From: an uncultured Lachnospiraceae bacterium
GTDB lineage: Bacteria; Bacillota; Clostridia; Lachnospirales; Lachnospiraceae
NCBI GenBank assembly: GCA_910586315.1
Contig: CAJUIP010000007.1
Coordinates: forward strand, 1-64,000
Direction: 5' to 3'
Length of the DNA: 64,000 bases
Shown here: positions 33,650 to 42,637 of the stretch, piece by piece
How the letters are laid out: each line of letters opens with the position of its first letter
Numbering within the stretch: position 1 is the stretch's first letter
The notes under the pieces: generated by a model
Told to the model about the DNA's origin: nothing
Databases searched by the model: none
Seen by the model: the letters and a program-made list of their open reading frames with translations, nothing else
Translations under genes and position numbers: made by a program

Positions 33650-34203
33650 GTTATCAGTTCAGCAGGCGGGAAAAAATTTTGCTTTATATTCTGGCTGTCT
33701 TGATTCTCACAGTGGGGGTTTTCGGACTTTTCCTGCGCCCGGCTCTGGACAGAAGGCTTTCCCTGGCTGTTATGCGGGATGAAGAGATCTTAAGAAAACA
33801 GGATATGGAGAAGCTGTTTGCCCAGAAAGAGTTTTTGGAGAATCAGGAAGCGGAGATAAAAGAAAAGGTCATGATGCTGGCGTCCTCCTTTTACAAAGAT
33901 ATGGATACGGAGGAACTGGGAAACCTGGTGATTTCCATGCTGGACGACGAGGGGCTTATGGCTTGTAATATGGAAGTTTCTAAGATTCCTTACGGGGAAA
34001 GTGATTTTGGTGTCGTTGTGGGTATTGTAACGGGGGAGGCCATCGGCAGCGGGAAATCCATAGAAAGATTTATTCATGTAACGGCAGAACAGCCGGCCAT
34101 GAGAATGAAGAATTTTTCTATTTCGGACGGGGAAACAAGTAATGAAGGACGGATGCAATATGAATTGGAAATATATATGCTGCGGGCAAAAGCAGGGGAA
34201 TGA
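33646..34203 (+). CDS. PilO-like pilus assembly protein
   Basis: A 185-residue protein with a single N-terminal membrane segment (about residues 12-32), a coiled coil (about 35-75, LRKQDMEKLFAQKEFLENQEAEIKEKV) and a small C-terminal domain. Size, topology and position right after the PilM/N fusion fit PilO (GspM), which forms the inner-membrane alignment complex. Sequence similarity cannot be tested here. The start is coupled by an ATGA overlap. The gene end overlaps the next pilin-like gene by 44 bases. Confidence 0.7.
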   Translation: MSYQFSRREKILLYILAVLILTVGVFGLFLRPALDRRLSLAVMRDEEILRKQDMEKLFAQKEFLENQEAEIKEKVMMLASSFYKDMDTEELGNLVISMLDDEGLMACNMEVSKIPYGESDFGVVVGIVTGEAIGSGKSIERFIHVTAEQPAMRMKNFSISDGETSNEGRMQYELEIYMLRAKAGE

Positions 34204-34720
34204 GGAGACAGAAAATCGGGAAGGGGAGAAAGAGGCAGGAGGGCCGGAAGGAAAGAGACAGAAGGGCAGAGGGAGGAGAAAAGGCTCTGCCATGCTGGAG
34301 GTTCTGGTTATTATGATGATTTTCATGATATTTGCTTCCTCCATGTTTACATCTGCAGCGGCTATGCATCAGAGAGGTATGAGAAATATAGCTAAAAATG
34401 AGGCATATCATGCAGCATTGACGGCGGTCAGACTTATGGAGGAGGAAATTTCTAAAGGCGGGGCTGCATCGGATTTACTCGTTAAAGATGGCGGGATGGA
34501 ACCGAGGGAAACGAACATTACTGTTGTGCCGGAGGATGGGAGCGACGCGTTTTCTGTTCCGGTTAAAGTGGCATCCAAAAGAGATGGGGACAGGCTGATT
34601 CTCTATGGAGAGGCTGTGTTAGACGGGCAGCAAAGGGCTGTGTCTATGACTCTTGTTAAACAAGAAAGCGGGGACTGGATTCCTTCAGAGTACGGGAGAG
34701 ACCGGATTGTGGAGAAATAG
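34160..34720 (+). CDS. Minor pilin-like protein with unusual leader
   Basis: 186 residues. It has a long, very polar, Glu/Gly/Lys-rich N-terminal leader of about 40 residues, then RRKG|SAMLEVLVIMMIFMIFASSMF, which has the prepilin layout of Gly at -1, Glu at +5 and a hydrophobic helix, but Ser instead of Phe/Met at +1. The rest is a small domain rich in beta-strand patterns. The gene starts inside the PilO gene (ATG 34160, 34142 possible). It is probably a minor pilin (PilX/PilV/GspI-like), but whether the long leader is tolerated by the peptidase is open. Confidence 0.65.
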   Translation: MNWKYICCGQKQGNEETENREGEKEAGGPEGKRQKGRGRRKGSAMLEVLVIMMIFMIFASSMFTSAAAMHQRGMRNIAKNEAYHAALTAVRLMEEEISKGGAASDLLVKDGGMEPRETNITVVPEDGSDAFSVPVKVASKRDGDRLILYGEAVLDGQQRAVSMTLVKQESGDWIPSEYGRDRIVEK

Positions 34721-34721
34721 T

Positions 34722-35042
34722 ATGAGGAAAAGACCGGGTTTTACGCTGGTGGAAGTTATGGTGGCCATGATGATTCTCTTGATGTCTGTGGAAATGGTGC
34801 TTTTGGGGATTTCCTTTTCTGCAGGTATGAGAGTCCGCATGGATATGCTTTCGCAGGCAAACGAGAAAATTGGTGAAAGAATGGCGAAGAAGGAAGATGT
34901 GGTAAATGGGACATTGTGTATGGAATTGGAAGAGGGGATTTGTATAACGTCAGATGCCGGGAAGATATACAGGGTATATGACGGAGAAAATCAGGGGAGG
35001 ATTTTGATTCAGGTCATAGGAATCGAAGAGGAAAAACGATGA
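34722..35042 (+). CDS. Minor pilin (PilV/GspI-like), short
   Basis: A 106-residue prepilin. The leader MRKRPG is followed by FTLVEVMVAMMILLMSVEMVLLG with Glu at +5. The C-terminal part is only about 75 residues. It starts one base after the previous stop and its end overlaps the next gene by 4 bases (ATGA), so it is tightly co-translated. Probably a component of the pilus tip or priming complex. Confidence 0.85.
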   Translation: MRKRPGFTLVEVMVAMMILLMSVEMVLLGISFSAGMRVRMDMLSQANEKIGERMAKKEDVVNGTLCMELEEGICITSDAGKIYRVYDGENQGRILIQVIGIEEEKR

Positions 35043-35608
35043 GAAGAAGGGGAGTTTCTCTGGTTGAACTTATGGTTTCCACCATGCTTTTCGGAATGAT
35101 TTTTGTGGCAGCCCTTCCGGTACTTACGATAAGCCGAAATACGATTTGTAGGCTCAATAAAAAAGAAGCCGGATTTGTGGCAGGCGATGCGATATTTGAG
35201 TATGTGGCCAATGAGATAAGATTTGCGAATCGCATATGGATAGGGGATGGAAAAGAGGAGAAGCCGCCCGAAGATGAGAATTGGAATGCGATATATGTGG
35301 AGAGAACTCTGATGGTCAGGGACGGAGCACCAGTTTCTGAGGGGATGCACGGGAGGCCTGTGTTTTCGGATAAATTTCTGGATTTCGCAGAACTTAAGCT
35401 GGAAATAAGAGCGACGGGGCAAAGTGACGTAAGTCTGACGGTGCGTCTGGAGGATGAAAATGAGATTGTGTATGAAAGGACAGAGCTTTTTTCCGTGTTA
35501 AATATGACTTTGAATGAGGATTGCCATATTGAGGGGAATGCAGAGGCCGGCAAGGATGCTTCGCCTGTGCTCTGGTATCAGAAGAAAGAGGAGAGGAACT
35601 GTGAATAA
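35039..35608 (+). CDS. Minor pilin (PilW/GspJ-like)
   Basis: A 189-residue prepilin-like protein. The leader MRRRG is followed by VSLVELMVSTMLFGMIFVAALPVL; +1 is Val, +5 is Glu, as in PilW/GspJ proteins. The C-terminal domain of about 160 residues is acidic. It overlaps the ATPase gene start by 8 bases. With the two preceding genes it forms a minor pilin trio similar to GspI-GspJ-GspK/H sets. Confidence 0.82.
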   Translation: MRRRGVSLVELMVSTMLFGMIFVAALPVLTISRNTICRLNKKEAGFVAGDAIFEYVANEIRFANRIWIGDGKEEKPPEDENWNAIYVERTLMVRDGAPVSEGMHGRPVFSDKFLDFAELKLEIRATGQSDVSLTVRLEDENEIVYERTELFSVLNMTLNEDCHIEGNAEAGKDASPVLWYQKKEERNCE

Positions 35609-37283
35609 GATTCCGGTTGGAGCAATACTTAAAGAGTATGGGTTTGTTACAGAGGAGCAGATCGAGGAGGCTGTTTCATGGCAGAGGCGGCATAAGGGGA
35701 GCCGTTTTGATGAGGCGCTGATTGCGATGGGGTTTATTACAGAACAGCAGCTGCTAAGTGCCCTTGGACAAAAGATGGGAATGGAAGTGATATCCGCAGC
35801 CGTCTGGCCCATTGATGAGAAGGCTGTGGAGCGGATTCCCTATCCCATCGCAAAGAAAAATAATCTGATTGCCATTGGGTTTGAAGAAGAGACACTGGTG
35901 GTTGCTGTGGACGATCCGTTAAATTTTTATGCGGCGGAAGAGGTGAATCTGGCAGTAGATGGTCCTGTAAGATATGTGCTGTCTCCTAAAGAGGAGATAG
36001 CAAAGGCCATTGAGGATTATTATGCGGAGATTGAAGCCAGGCTGGCCGCCAGCGCGGCCAATGCGGCTGCTATGGATAAGGAAGAAGATCCCATGGATTC
36101 CTTTCTGGAAGGGGATCTGGAGGAGGGGGATCAGACGCCAGTGGTTAAGCTGCTAAACAGTTTCCTGGTCCGGGGATATAAGAACGATGCCAGTGACATT
36201 CATATAGAACCAAGGGAAAAACGGCTGGTGGTCCGCATGAGAATTGACGGCCAGTTAGTGGAGTACACGTCATTGGATAAAAATCTGCATCCGCCCTTGA
36301 TTGCAAGGGCAAAAATCCTGTCCGGCATGGATATCGCAGAGAAGCGCCTTCCCCAGGATGGTCATTTTAAGACTGTCATTTATGGACTGGAAATGAATAT
36401 AAGAACCAGCACAGTTCCCACCATATACGGCGAAAAGATAGTGCTTCGATTCTTAAACACCAAATCCGCCATTGACCGGGCGGATACTTTTGGAATGGAT
36501 GAGGACAGTTATCGCAAGGTACTGGAAATTTTAAAGCATCCCAATGGAATCATGTATATCACAGGACCCACAGGTTCTGGTAAAACGACAACGCTCTATA
36601 TGATTTTAGACAGGCTGGTGAAAAAGCCCATCAATATTGTTACCATAGAAGATCCTGTAGAAAAATACATAGATGGGATTAGCCAGATACAGGTAAATCC
36701 GCAGGCCGGCCTGACCTTTGAGCGGGGACTTCGCGCCGCTTTGAGGCAGGATCCGGATGTGATTATGGTGGGAGAAACAAGGGACAGTCAGACAGCACAG
36801 ACCAGCGTTCGGGCTGCTATTACAGGCCATCTGGTACTTTCCACACTGCATACGAACGATGCGGTCAGCGCTATAGTAAGAATGACGGATATGGGTGTGG
36901 AGCCTTTTATGGCGGCCAATAGCTTAAGTGGAGTCCTGGCTCAGAGACTCGCCAGAAAAATTTGTCCCAACTGTGCCGTAATGGTTGAGCCAAATAAGGA
37001 GGAGCGGATGGTTTTGGGTCCGAAAATCGGGCTTGTCCGGCGGGGGATGGGATGCCATTTATGCAGCCATACGGGATATCGGGGGAGAGTGGCAGTGCAT
37101 GAGGTTCTTCTTATGGATAAGGAAATCCGCAGGATGGTTACAGAAAAACGCCCGGCAGAGAAAATTTATGAATACGCCAGGACAGTCCAGAAGATGGGTT
37201 CATTGAAGGAAAATCTGCTTCGCTTGATTGAGCAGGGAATCACAACGGCGGAAGAGCTGCTGCGCCTGACTTATGGAGATTAA
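35601..37283 (+). CDS. pilB: Type IV pilus assembly ATPase (PilB/GspE)
   Basis: Hexameric secretion ATPase of 560 residues that powers pilus extension. The N-terminal GspE N domain spans about 1-130 (IPVGAILKEYGFVTEEQIEEAV). The ATPase core shows SDIHIEPRE, Walker A GPTGSGKTTT, Asp box TIEDPVEKYIDGISQIQVN, Walker B DPDVIMVGETRD and the His box TGHLVLSTLHTNDA. A tetracysteine zinc site (CPNC and CHLC) follows. The start is GTG 35601, with GAGGAGAGG upstream, giving a standard N-terminus. No retraction ATPase (PilT) is found in the window. Confidence 0.95.
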   Translation: MNKIPVGAILKEYGFVTEEQIEEAVSWQRRHKGSRFDEALIAMGFITEQQLLSALGQKMGMEVISAAVWPIDEKAVERIPYPIAKKNNLIAIGFEEETLVVAVDDPLNFYAAEEVNLAVDGPVRYVLSPKEEIAKAIEDYYAEIEARLAASAANAAAMDKEEDPMDSFLEGDLEEGDQTPVVKLLNSFLVRGYKNDASDIHIEPREKRLVVRMRIDGQLVEYTSLDKNLHPPLIARAKILSGMDIAEKRLPQDGHFKTVIYGLEMNIRTSTVPTIYGEKIVLRFLNTKSAIDRADTFGMDEDSYRKVLEILKHPNGIMYITGPTGSGKTTTLYMILDRLVKKPINIVTIEDPVEKYIDGISQIQVNPQAGLTFERGLRAALRQDPDVIMVGETRDSQTAQTSVRAAITGHLVLSTLHTNDAVSAIVRMTDMGVEPFMAANSLSGVLAQRLARKICPNCAVMVEPNKEERMVLGPKIGLVRRGMGCHLCSHTGYRGRVAVHEVLLMDKEIRRMVTEKRPAEKIYEYARTVQKMGSLKENLLRLIEQGITTAEELLRLTYGD

Positions 37284-37286
37284 TTT

Positions 37287-37340
37287 GTACGCCCCACTCT
37301 GTGAGAAATTTGGCCTTCATATGGTCAACGTAGCCCGATA
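37287..37340. repeat. Dispersed intergenic element, copy C
   Basis: Same orientation as copy A, 4 bases after the pilB stop. ACGCCCCACT, GGCC-TTCAT and GGTCAACGTAGCCCGATA are shared. The minus strand reads SGYVDHMKAKFLTEWGVQ, and an open frame of about 65 codons on that strand (37240-37437) runs through it. Confidence 0.75.
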
Positions 37341-37615
37341 TTCCTCCCATATTGGGGCCAATCTCCTTGTCTATTCGCCCATCTGCTGTGTTGGATTTTC
37401 TAGTAAAATTTCGCCGGATATCATGCAGACAGTACATTAGTACGAATGGCTCTGGGCATTTTCAGCGCTTTGCATAAATTTTCTTGTTGGTTTTTGACAG
37501 ATCAGGCATGGACGAAGGACTATGTGCATGATACAATAAGACCATTCAGAAGTGAGTTCTCAATTCTAAACAAAACAGTCAATGGCAGTTTCTGCCGGGT
37601 AATCCAGGAGGTTTC
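37341..37615. other. Intergenic region between the pilus cluster and surface-protein genes
   Basis: Apart from copy C at its left edge it contains no gene I can support. The minus-strand frame through copy C continues to 37437 with no recognised domain and no good ribosome binding site. A TACAAT hexamer at about 37532 could be the -10 of the next gene, with only a poor -35. Confidence 0.4.
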
Positions 37616-38803
37616 ATGAAAAGAAAAATAGTGAGAATGCTTGCGGCAGCAGGTTCTTTTGTTGTCTTTGCAAGCTGTCAGGCAACGCTGCGGGCTTATG
37701 CCAGTGAGCTGGCAGATGGGGCAGAATACACAGTTTCCAATGCAAGGGAGTGTGGACGGCTTCTTATGGAGACGGTTTCCTCTGTTTACGGAAGAGAGCG
37801 GCACGAGTTTTATGTTACCGGAGAAGATTATGAGCCGGATACCCTGATAATCGCCCAGATGTTTCCGGGAATCATCAATATCTCCAACACAAAAATTCTG
37901 GAATATGAGGAAAACGGGAAAAGATATGTAACCTGTCGAATCGGGTTTGAACGGGGGCCCGAAGAAGACATCTGCAGTCATCAATGGAAGACGGAGAGTC
38001 TGGAGGAAGAAAGCTGCCTGTGGGGAGGAAAGGAGAGATTAAGCTGCGAATTATGCGGGAAAGAACAGATTATATCCACAGCGCCGCCGGGCCATGTAGA
38101 TAAAAACGGTGATACTTTCTGCGACCGCTGTAAAGACAGAATAGAGGGAGAGCAGGAGGCAGAACGGAAATACTGGACGACGGGGGAGATACAAAGCCGG
38201 GAAATCGGCGGAAAAACCTACAAGTTCCGGTGTGTGGACGACGATTATAGTGTGAATCATTCTGATAATCAAAAATACGCATTATTCTTATGCGAGGCTG
38301 TCATACGGTCTGATGTTGACAGTACAGATTCCAAAAGAAAAATCATTACATTCGGAAAAACCAATAACTATAAGACCTCAGATGCCAGAAAATGGCTCCT
38401 GGAAAGCGGAAAGACGAGCGGAAAGGGTCTGGCTTTTGTCAATACGGGGGTGAACTCTGCTTTCTTTGGGAAGACAGAGGAGGGGACGTTTATGGAATTT
38501 TTGGATACGGAGCTTTCTAAAAAGGAGCTTCCGGTTCAGGTTGTGATGGACCAGTGGTTTTTGCTGTCACTGGAGGAAGCTTTAAAATACCGGGATATTC
38601 TTTGGGAGATATCCGGGGGAGAAAGTCCATACAGCCAGGGCTATTGGCTCCGCACCCCTGCGTTTATGGAAGAAAGCAGCAATGAATTTGTATATGGCGA
38701 ATGGGAATATGCGGTGGATCTGGTTCAGGGATGCATCCGTCCGGTTCAGGTTTCTGATGGGGCAATGGGATTCCGTCCGGCATATTGTCTGCCACAGATG
38801 TAA
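37616..38803 (+). CDS. Secreted protein with DUF6273-like C-terminal domain
   Basis: An exported protein of 395 residues with an N-terminal signal peptide (about 1-30, ending near RAYA). A cysteine-containing segment at about 120-180 has paired motifs CELCGK and NGDTFCDRC with His in between, resembling small metal-binding repeats of gut Firmicute surface proteins. The C-terminal domain (about 185-395) includes YWLRTPAF, YAVDLVQGCIRPVQV and GFRPAYCLP, as in DUF6273 domains related to the formylglycine-generating-enzyme/C-lectin-like fold. The function is unknown. The start has AGGAGG 6 bases upstream. It begins the four-gene exported-protein block. Confidence 0.75.
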   Translation: MKRKIVRMLAAAGSFVVFASCQATLRAYASELADGAEYTVSNARECGRLLMETVSSVYGRERHEFYVTGEDYEPDTLIIAQMFPGIINISNTKILEYEENGKRYVTCRIGFERGPEEDICSHQWKTESLEEESCLWGGKERLSCELCGKEQIISTAPPGHVDKNGDTFCDRCKDRIEGEQEAERKYWTTGEIQSREIGGKTYKFRCVDDDYSVNHSDNQKYALFLCEAVIRSDVDSTDSKRKIITFGKTNNYKTSDARKWLLESGKTSGKGLAFVNTGVNSAFFGKTEEGTFMEFLDTELSKKELPVQVVMDQWFLLSLEEALKYRDILWEISGGESPYSQGYWLRTPAFMEESSNEFVYGEWEYAVDLVQGCIRPVQVSDGAMGFRPAYCLPQM

Positions 38804-38838
38804 AAAACGGGGTTGATGAAAAATGAAAGGGGAAGTAT

Positions 38839-41800
38839 ATGCTGACTGAAAAAAAGAAATGGAATGAAATTTTTCGTATGGTAACAGCTCTTGGGCTTTG
38901 CGTAGGTATTTCTGCCGCAATGCCTGTCCGGGGACTGGCCGGAAATGAATCCGGAAAGTTTCGGTTTACGGCTACAGGGTCAAACGCTGCGGCGTTCACA
39001 ATGCGCTCTTCTGATACGGGAACATTATGGGACGGATGGATTGGAGATATGGGATTTCTGAGCGGAAAGACGGGAGACGGAACCAGGGAGAGACCGTATC
39101 AGATTTCAACAAAAGCACATTTGATGGGTCTTTCTGAGCTGGCGGCCAGAGGAATGGAAATCAGGCCTTCGGAAGGTACTTATCCGGGAGATTATTCCGG
39201 TGCGTACTTTGAACTGGCAAAGAATATTGACCTGGGCGGAATGGACTGGATTCCTATTGGATTCTACCGCGATATCTCACAGGTTCCGTCTGGAGAGCCC
39301 ATGGCATTTGACGGGCACTTTGACGGAAAAGGCAAGACCATCTCCAACTTCCGCCTTTACCATCCTGACTGGGATCAGGTGGGATTTTTCGGGAGAGTCG
39401 AAAATGCGGAAATTGTAAATCTTACGCTGAAGCCCGGACATGTGATTACAGCGGGGGAAAATGTGGGAATCCTCGCCGGGAGCGCAGAGGGGAGTATGAT
39501 CCGCGATGTAACTGTTATGGGAACGCTGCGGACTGCTGGAAATTCCGGGGGTATAGCCGGAAGCATTTCCGGGGAAACCATAGTGGAAAACTGTATGGCG
39601 GAGCATGTGGCGATTGACTCAGGAAAAGGGAAGGAAACCTTCACAGGAGGAATTGCGGGCAGAGCTACGGAAGCGCTGATCGCTGACTGTACCGTAAATT
39701 CGGGAAACAGTTTGATGGCCCGGATTCAGGGAGGCGGTTATGTGGGCGGCATTACCGGGTTCCAGAATGATACGGATATTTTTAATGTCCATGTGATGGG
39801 GACGATTGGAGGCAGCGGTTCCCAGGCCATCGGGGGAATTTCGGGAAAATATGCCTCCGGTAAAATGAAAACAGCAAGGTTCGAGGGCACAATCGGAAGA
39901 TCCGGGCTGGGAAGTGCCGCCAGGGAGGGAACGTTCATCGGAACCCGCGATACAGGATTTCATTTCCGGTATGGAACAGAAACAGGAGCGGATTTAGCCT
40001 ATTTGTTTGCGGATTCGGAGGCGAAAATTGCGGCCGGAATCTGCGGCTCCGGGATTCCTGACGACAACAGCTTTACATACGATGCCCATGTCGGTTTCTG
40101 GCACGGCAAAGATAATTTCTTTACGCTGGTCCAGGGACAAAACACCAGGCCGGAGAAAGAGAAATATTTTTATGAGGAGCTGGAGGAGGGGATGCTGCAC
40201 ATCATTGATACGGAGGACGCCGTCATGGAAATGGATTTTTCTCCGGATCATTTTGCTCCCAGCTCCGTGGGCCGTCCGGTAAGGGGATTTTTAATATCCG
40301 TTCTTCAGATTGATACGGCGGCCAATGTGGAGAGTTATTATGACGTAGCTGCCCTGACAGCGAAGGGAGGTTCGGCATACAGCAAAGAGCTCCATAAATC
40401 CCGCCGCGGCGCCGTCGCTCCCGGCGATATGGTGACTGTGATAACGGCGCCTAAGAACACATTAGAAGAAAAATACCAGATGGACGGGGTCCCAACTTAT
40501 ACAAATCAGGATGGGAAGAGAACGGATATGTCCTATCAGACAGGAGGCTCCTATGGGTTTGTTATGCCGGATCATGATACGGAAATTTCAGCGGTTTATA
40601 AAAAGGTGGCTGCTAATATCCATATGGTGCCGGAGGAATTTTCCTTTCGGGTGACCCAGACACGAAACGGAGACCGGAAGGCTCCGTCTCTGGTGACAGA
40701 GGTGAGAACAGGAGCAGGAAAACTGATTGCCAGATATCTTGACGGCAGACTGGAGGAGGGAACCAAAGTACAGGAAGTAAAGCTTGAGGCTGTCGTGGAT
40801 AAAAACAATGATGTGGCGGACAGCCGCGTTTTCTGGAGTGTGGATGATGAAGGTCTGATTCTTCTGAAACCAAACGGTGATGAGGATGAGGAGGGATATA
40901 CGGAGAAAAGCGCATCCATAGAGCTGAATATGGAGGCAGATTTTTTCAGAGACATTATTGAGAAGGAGGAAAAGGAGCAGGCGGCAAAGGGGTATCAGTA
41001 TGCAATTCCCGATACGGTTTACGGGAACGGAAATCTTGGGGGACTGGCCGTCGTAACGGCAAAGACAAGACCGGCGGCCAGCTTTGAGGGAAAACCTTTG
41101 ACAGCCAACTGCAAAATACCCGTGACCTTTCAGATTAAGGACAGAACAAGAGTGGCGGCGGAGGGAGCCGTTCTGGATAAAAAGGCCCTTTCCTTTACCG
41201 TTACAAGAATACTTACCGGAGACAGGAAGGAGCCAAAGGAAACGATTTCTGTGACGGCTCCTCAGACGCTTTTGGCATCCTTTCATCCTGATTATTTTGA
41301 TAAAAAGAACGTTCACTGGACCATGGACGATGAAACTATCGTGCAGGTGGACGCGGGAAGCTATGGAGAGGAAGCGAAGGGAAGCGATTACAAGAATGCC
41401 AGTGTGGCTGCTTTAAAGGAGACAAAATGGATTCAGGACATCATTACGGCCGACAGGGAAAGACATAAGGAACAGCCATATGAGAAGCAGGGCGGACACG
41501 GAAAACGCTTTGCCAGAATTACGGTTACAGCGGATGATAAGCTGGGCAATAAAGAGACCGCTTCCTGTGATGTGGCTGTGGCGTTCGAAACCGTGGATGA
41601 GACAAAAATACTGCCGGAGTCTGTGACAACGGACAAAAATACACTGGAATTTGATATGGCTCTTACGAAGACGGGGACGGCATCAAAACCGACTCTGACC
41701 TGGACGGGAATTGGCGGGCAGAAAGTAACCGCAGCAGTGTTTCCCAAGGCTCCTGATGGTGAAGTAAGCCGCGATGTTCAGAAAGACGAGTGGCCCAGGG

Positions 41801-42576
41801 CTTCCTGGGAGATGGATACATCCCTGCTTTCCATGGATGACAATGGAATGGTGGTGCCGGTGACAAATGCTCCATGGATTCAGGAGGCAATGAACCGGTA
41901 TCCGCGTACTGCTGAAAAAACAACACAGATTACAGTCAGATCCGGAAATATAAGCCGGACAGTGGATGTGCTGTTAAAGTTTGAGATGGTCAGCAAAATT
42001 TATTCATCCGGTTCGGGAAGTTCCGGAGGTTCAGGAAGCTCTGGAAAAGGTAAATCCTGGAGTTCCATGAAAGATGCTGCTTCCGGAGCAGGGGCAAAAG
42101 CGCCGCAAGGCAGCGTGACAGGCGCCTGGAAACAGAATGAAAAGGGACAATGGACTTTTACAGACGGCGGACATACATATAAAAAAGAGTGGGCTTATAT
42201 CTATAATCCCTATGCAGCAGAGGGGCAGGAGAGCGCTTCCTGGTTTTGGTTTGGCCCGGATGGCGCTATGCGTACAGGGTGGCATCAGGATGAAAACGAC
42301 GACGGATGGTACTATTTCCATGAAGTTTCTGACGGAGGCCTGGGGCGCATGTATACGGGCTGGCATGAGATTCGGGGACTTTGGTATTTCTTTGGCCGTG
42401 ACGGGCGGATGGCTACAGGCTGGAATTGGATTGACGGAAAATGCTACTACATGGACCCGGGAAGCGGAAGAATGTTTGCCGATGCAAAAACACCGGATGG
42501 GTATACCGTAAATGCTTCCGGCGCGTGGACGGTAAATGGCATGGTGCAGATTCTTGGAAAGGCAGAAAACGAATAA
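38839..42576 (+). CDS. Cell-wall-binding surface protein with GLUG and Ig-like repeats
   Basis: 1245 residues with a signal peptide (about 1-35). Residues 60-390 form a GLUG-type beta-helix region (repeats such as VGILAGSAEGSMIRDVTVMG, SGGIAGSISGETIVENC, GGITGFQNDTDIFNVHV). Residues about 590-1055 hold three related Ig-like repeats, each with a DK-x-LxF strand and a WxxDDE or WEMDTS segment. A Ser/Gly linker (about 1055-1080) leads to choline-binding-type repeats (TGWHQDENDDGWYYF, TGWHEIRGLWYFF, TGWNWIDGKCYYM) that anchor it non-covalently to the wall. Likely an adhesin. The ligand is unknown. Confidence 0.85.
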   Translation: MLTEKKKWNEIFRMVTALGLCVGISAAMPVRGLAGNESGKFRFTATGSNAAAFTMRSSDTGTLWDGWIGDMGFLSGKTGDGTRERPYQISTKAHLMGLSELAARGMEIRPSEGTYPGDYSGAYFELAKNIDLGGMDWIPIGFYRDISQVPSGEPMAFDGHFDGKGKTISNFRLYHPDWDQVGFFGRVENAEIVNLTLKPGHVITAGENVGILAGSAEGSMIRDVTVMGTLRTAGNSGGIAGSISGETIVENCMAEHVAIDSGKGKETFTGGIAGRATEALIADCTVNSGNSLMARIQGGGYVGGITGFQNDTDIFNVHVMGTIGGSGSQAIGGISGKYASGKMKTARFEGTIGRSGLGSAAREGTFIGTRDTGFHFRYGTETGADLAYLFADSEAKIAAGICGSGIPDDNSFTYDAHVGFWHGKDNFFTLVQGQNTRPEKEKYFYEELEEGMLHIIDTEDAVMEMDFSPDHFAPSSVGRPVRGFLISVLQIDTAANVESYYDVAALTAKGGSAYSKELHKSRRGAVAPGDMVTVITAPKNTLEEKYQMDGVPTYTNQDGKRTDMSYQTGGSYGFVMPDHDTEISAVYKKVAANIHMVPEEFSFRVTQTRNGDRKAPSLVTEVRTGAGKLIARYLDGRLEEGTKVQEVKLEAVVDKNNDVADSRVFWSVDDEGLILLKPNGDEDEEGYTEKSASIELNMEADFFRDIIEKEEKEQAAKGYQYAIPDTVYGNGNLGGLAVVTAKTRPAASFEGKPLTANCKIPVTFQIKDRTRVAAEGAVLDKKALSFTVTRILTGDRKEPKETISVTAPQTLLASFHPDYFDKKNVHWTMDDETIVQVDAGSYGEEAKGSDYKNASVAALKETKWIQDIITADRERHKEQPYEKQGGHGKRFARITVTADDKLGNKETASCDVAVAFETVDETKILPESVTTDKNTLEFDMALTKTGTASKPTLTWTGIGGQKVTAAVFPKAPDGEVSRDVQKDEWPRASWEMDTSLLSMDDNGMVVPVTNAPWIQEAMNRYPRTAEKTTQITVRSGNISRTVDVLLKFEMVSKIYSSGSGSSGGSGSSGKGKSWSSMKDAASGAGAKAPQGSVTGAWKQNEKGQWTFTDGGHTYKKEWAYIYNPYAAEGQESASWFWFGPDGAMRTGWHQDENDDGWYYFHEVSDGGLGRMYTGWHEIRGLWYFFGRDGRMATGWNWIDGKCYYMDPGSGRMFADAKTPDGYTVNASGAWTVNGMVQILGKAENE

Positions 42577-42637
42577 AAACCCTGAATTGTTCCTATATGG
42601 CATATGCAGCACAGGAAGGGAGAGGAGCAGGACATTT

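Noticed and set aside
33646..34344. Several minus-strand frames across the pilus and adhesin genes
   Set aside because: They are antisense to well-supported genes, carry no domains and have low-complexity compositions expected of shadow frames.
37240..37437. Minus-strand open frame of 65 codons through dispersed element copy C as a real gene
   Set aside because: No ribosome binding site, no recognised domain, and the equivalent frame in copy A has a stop. It is kept as a repeat, not as a gene.
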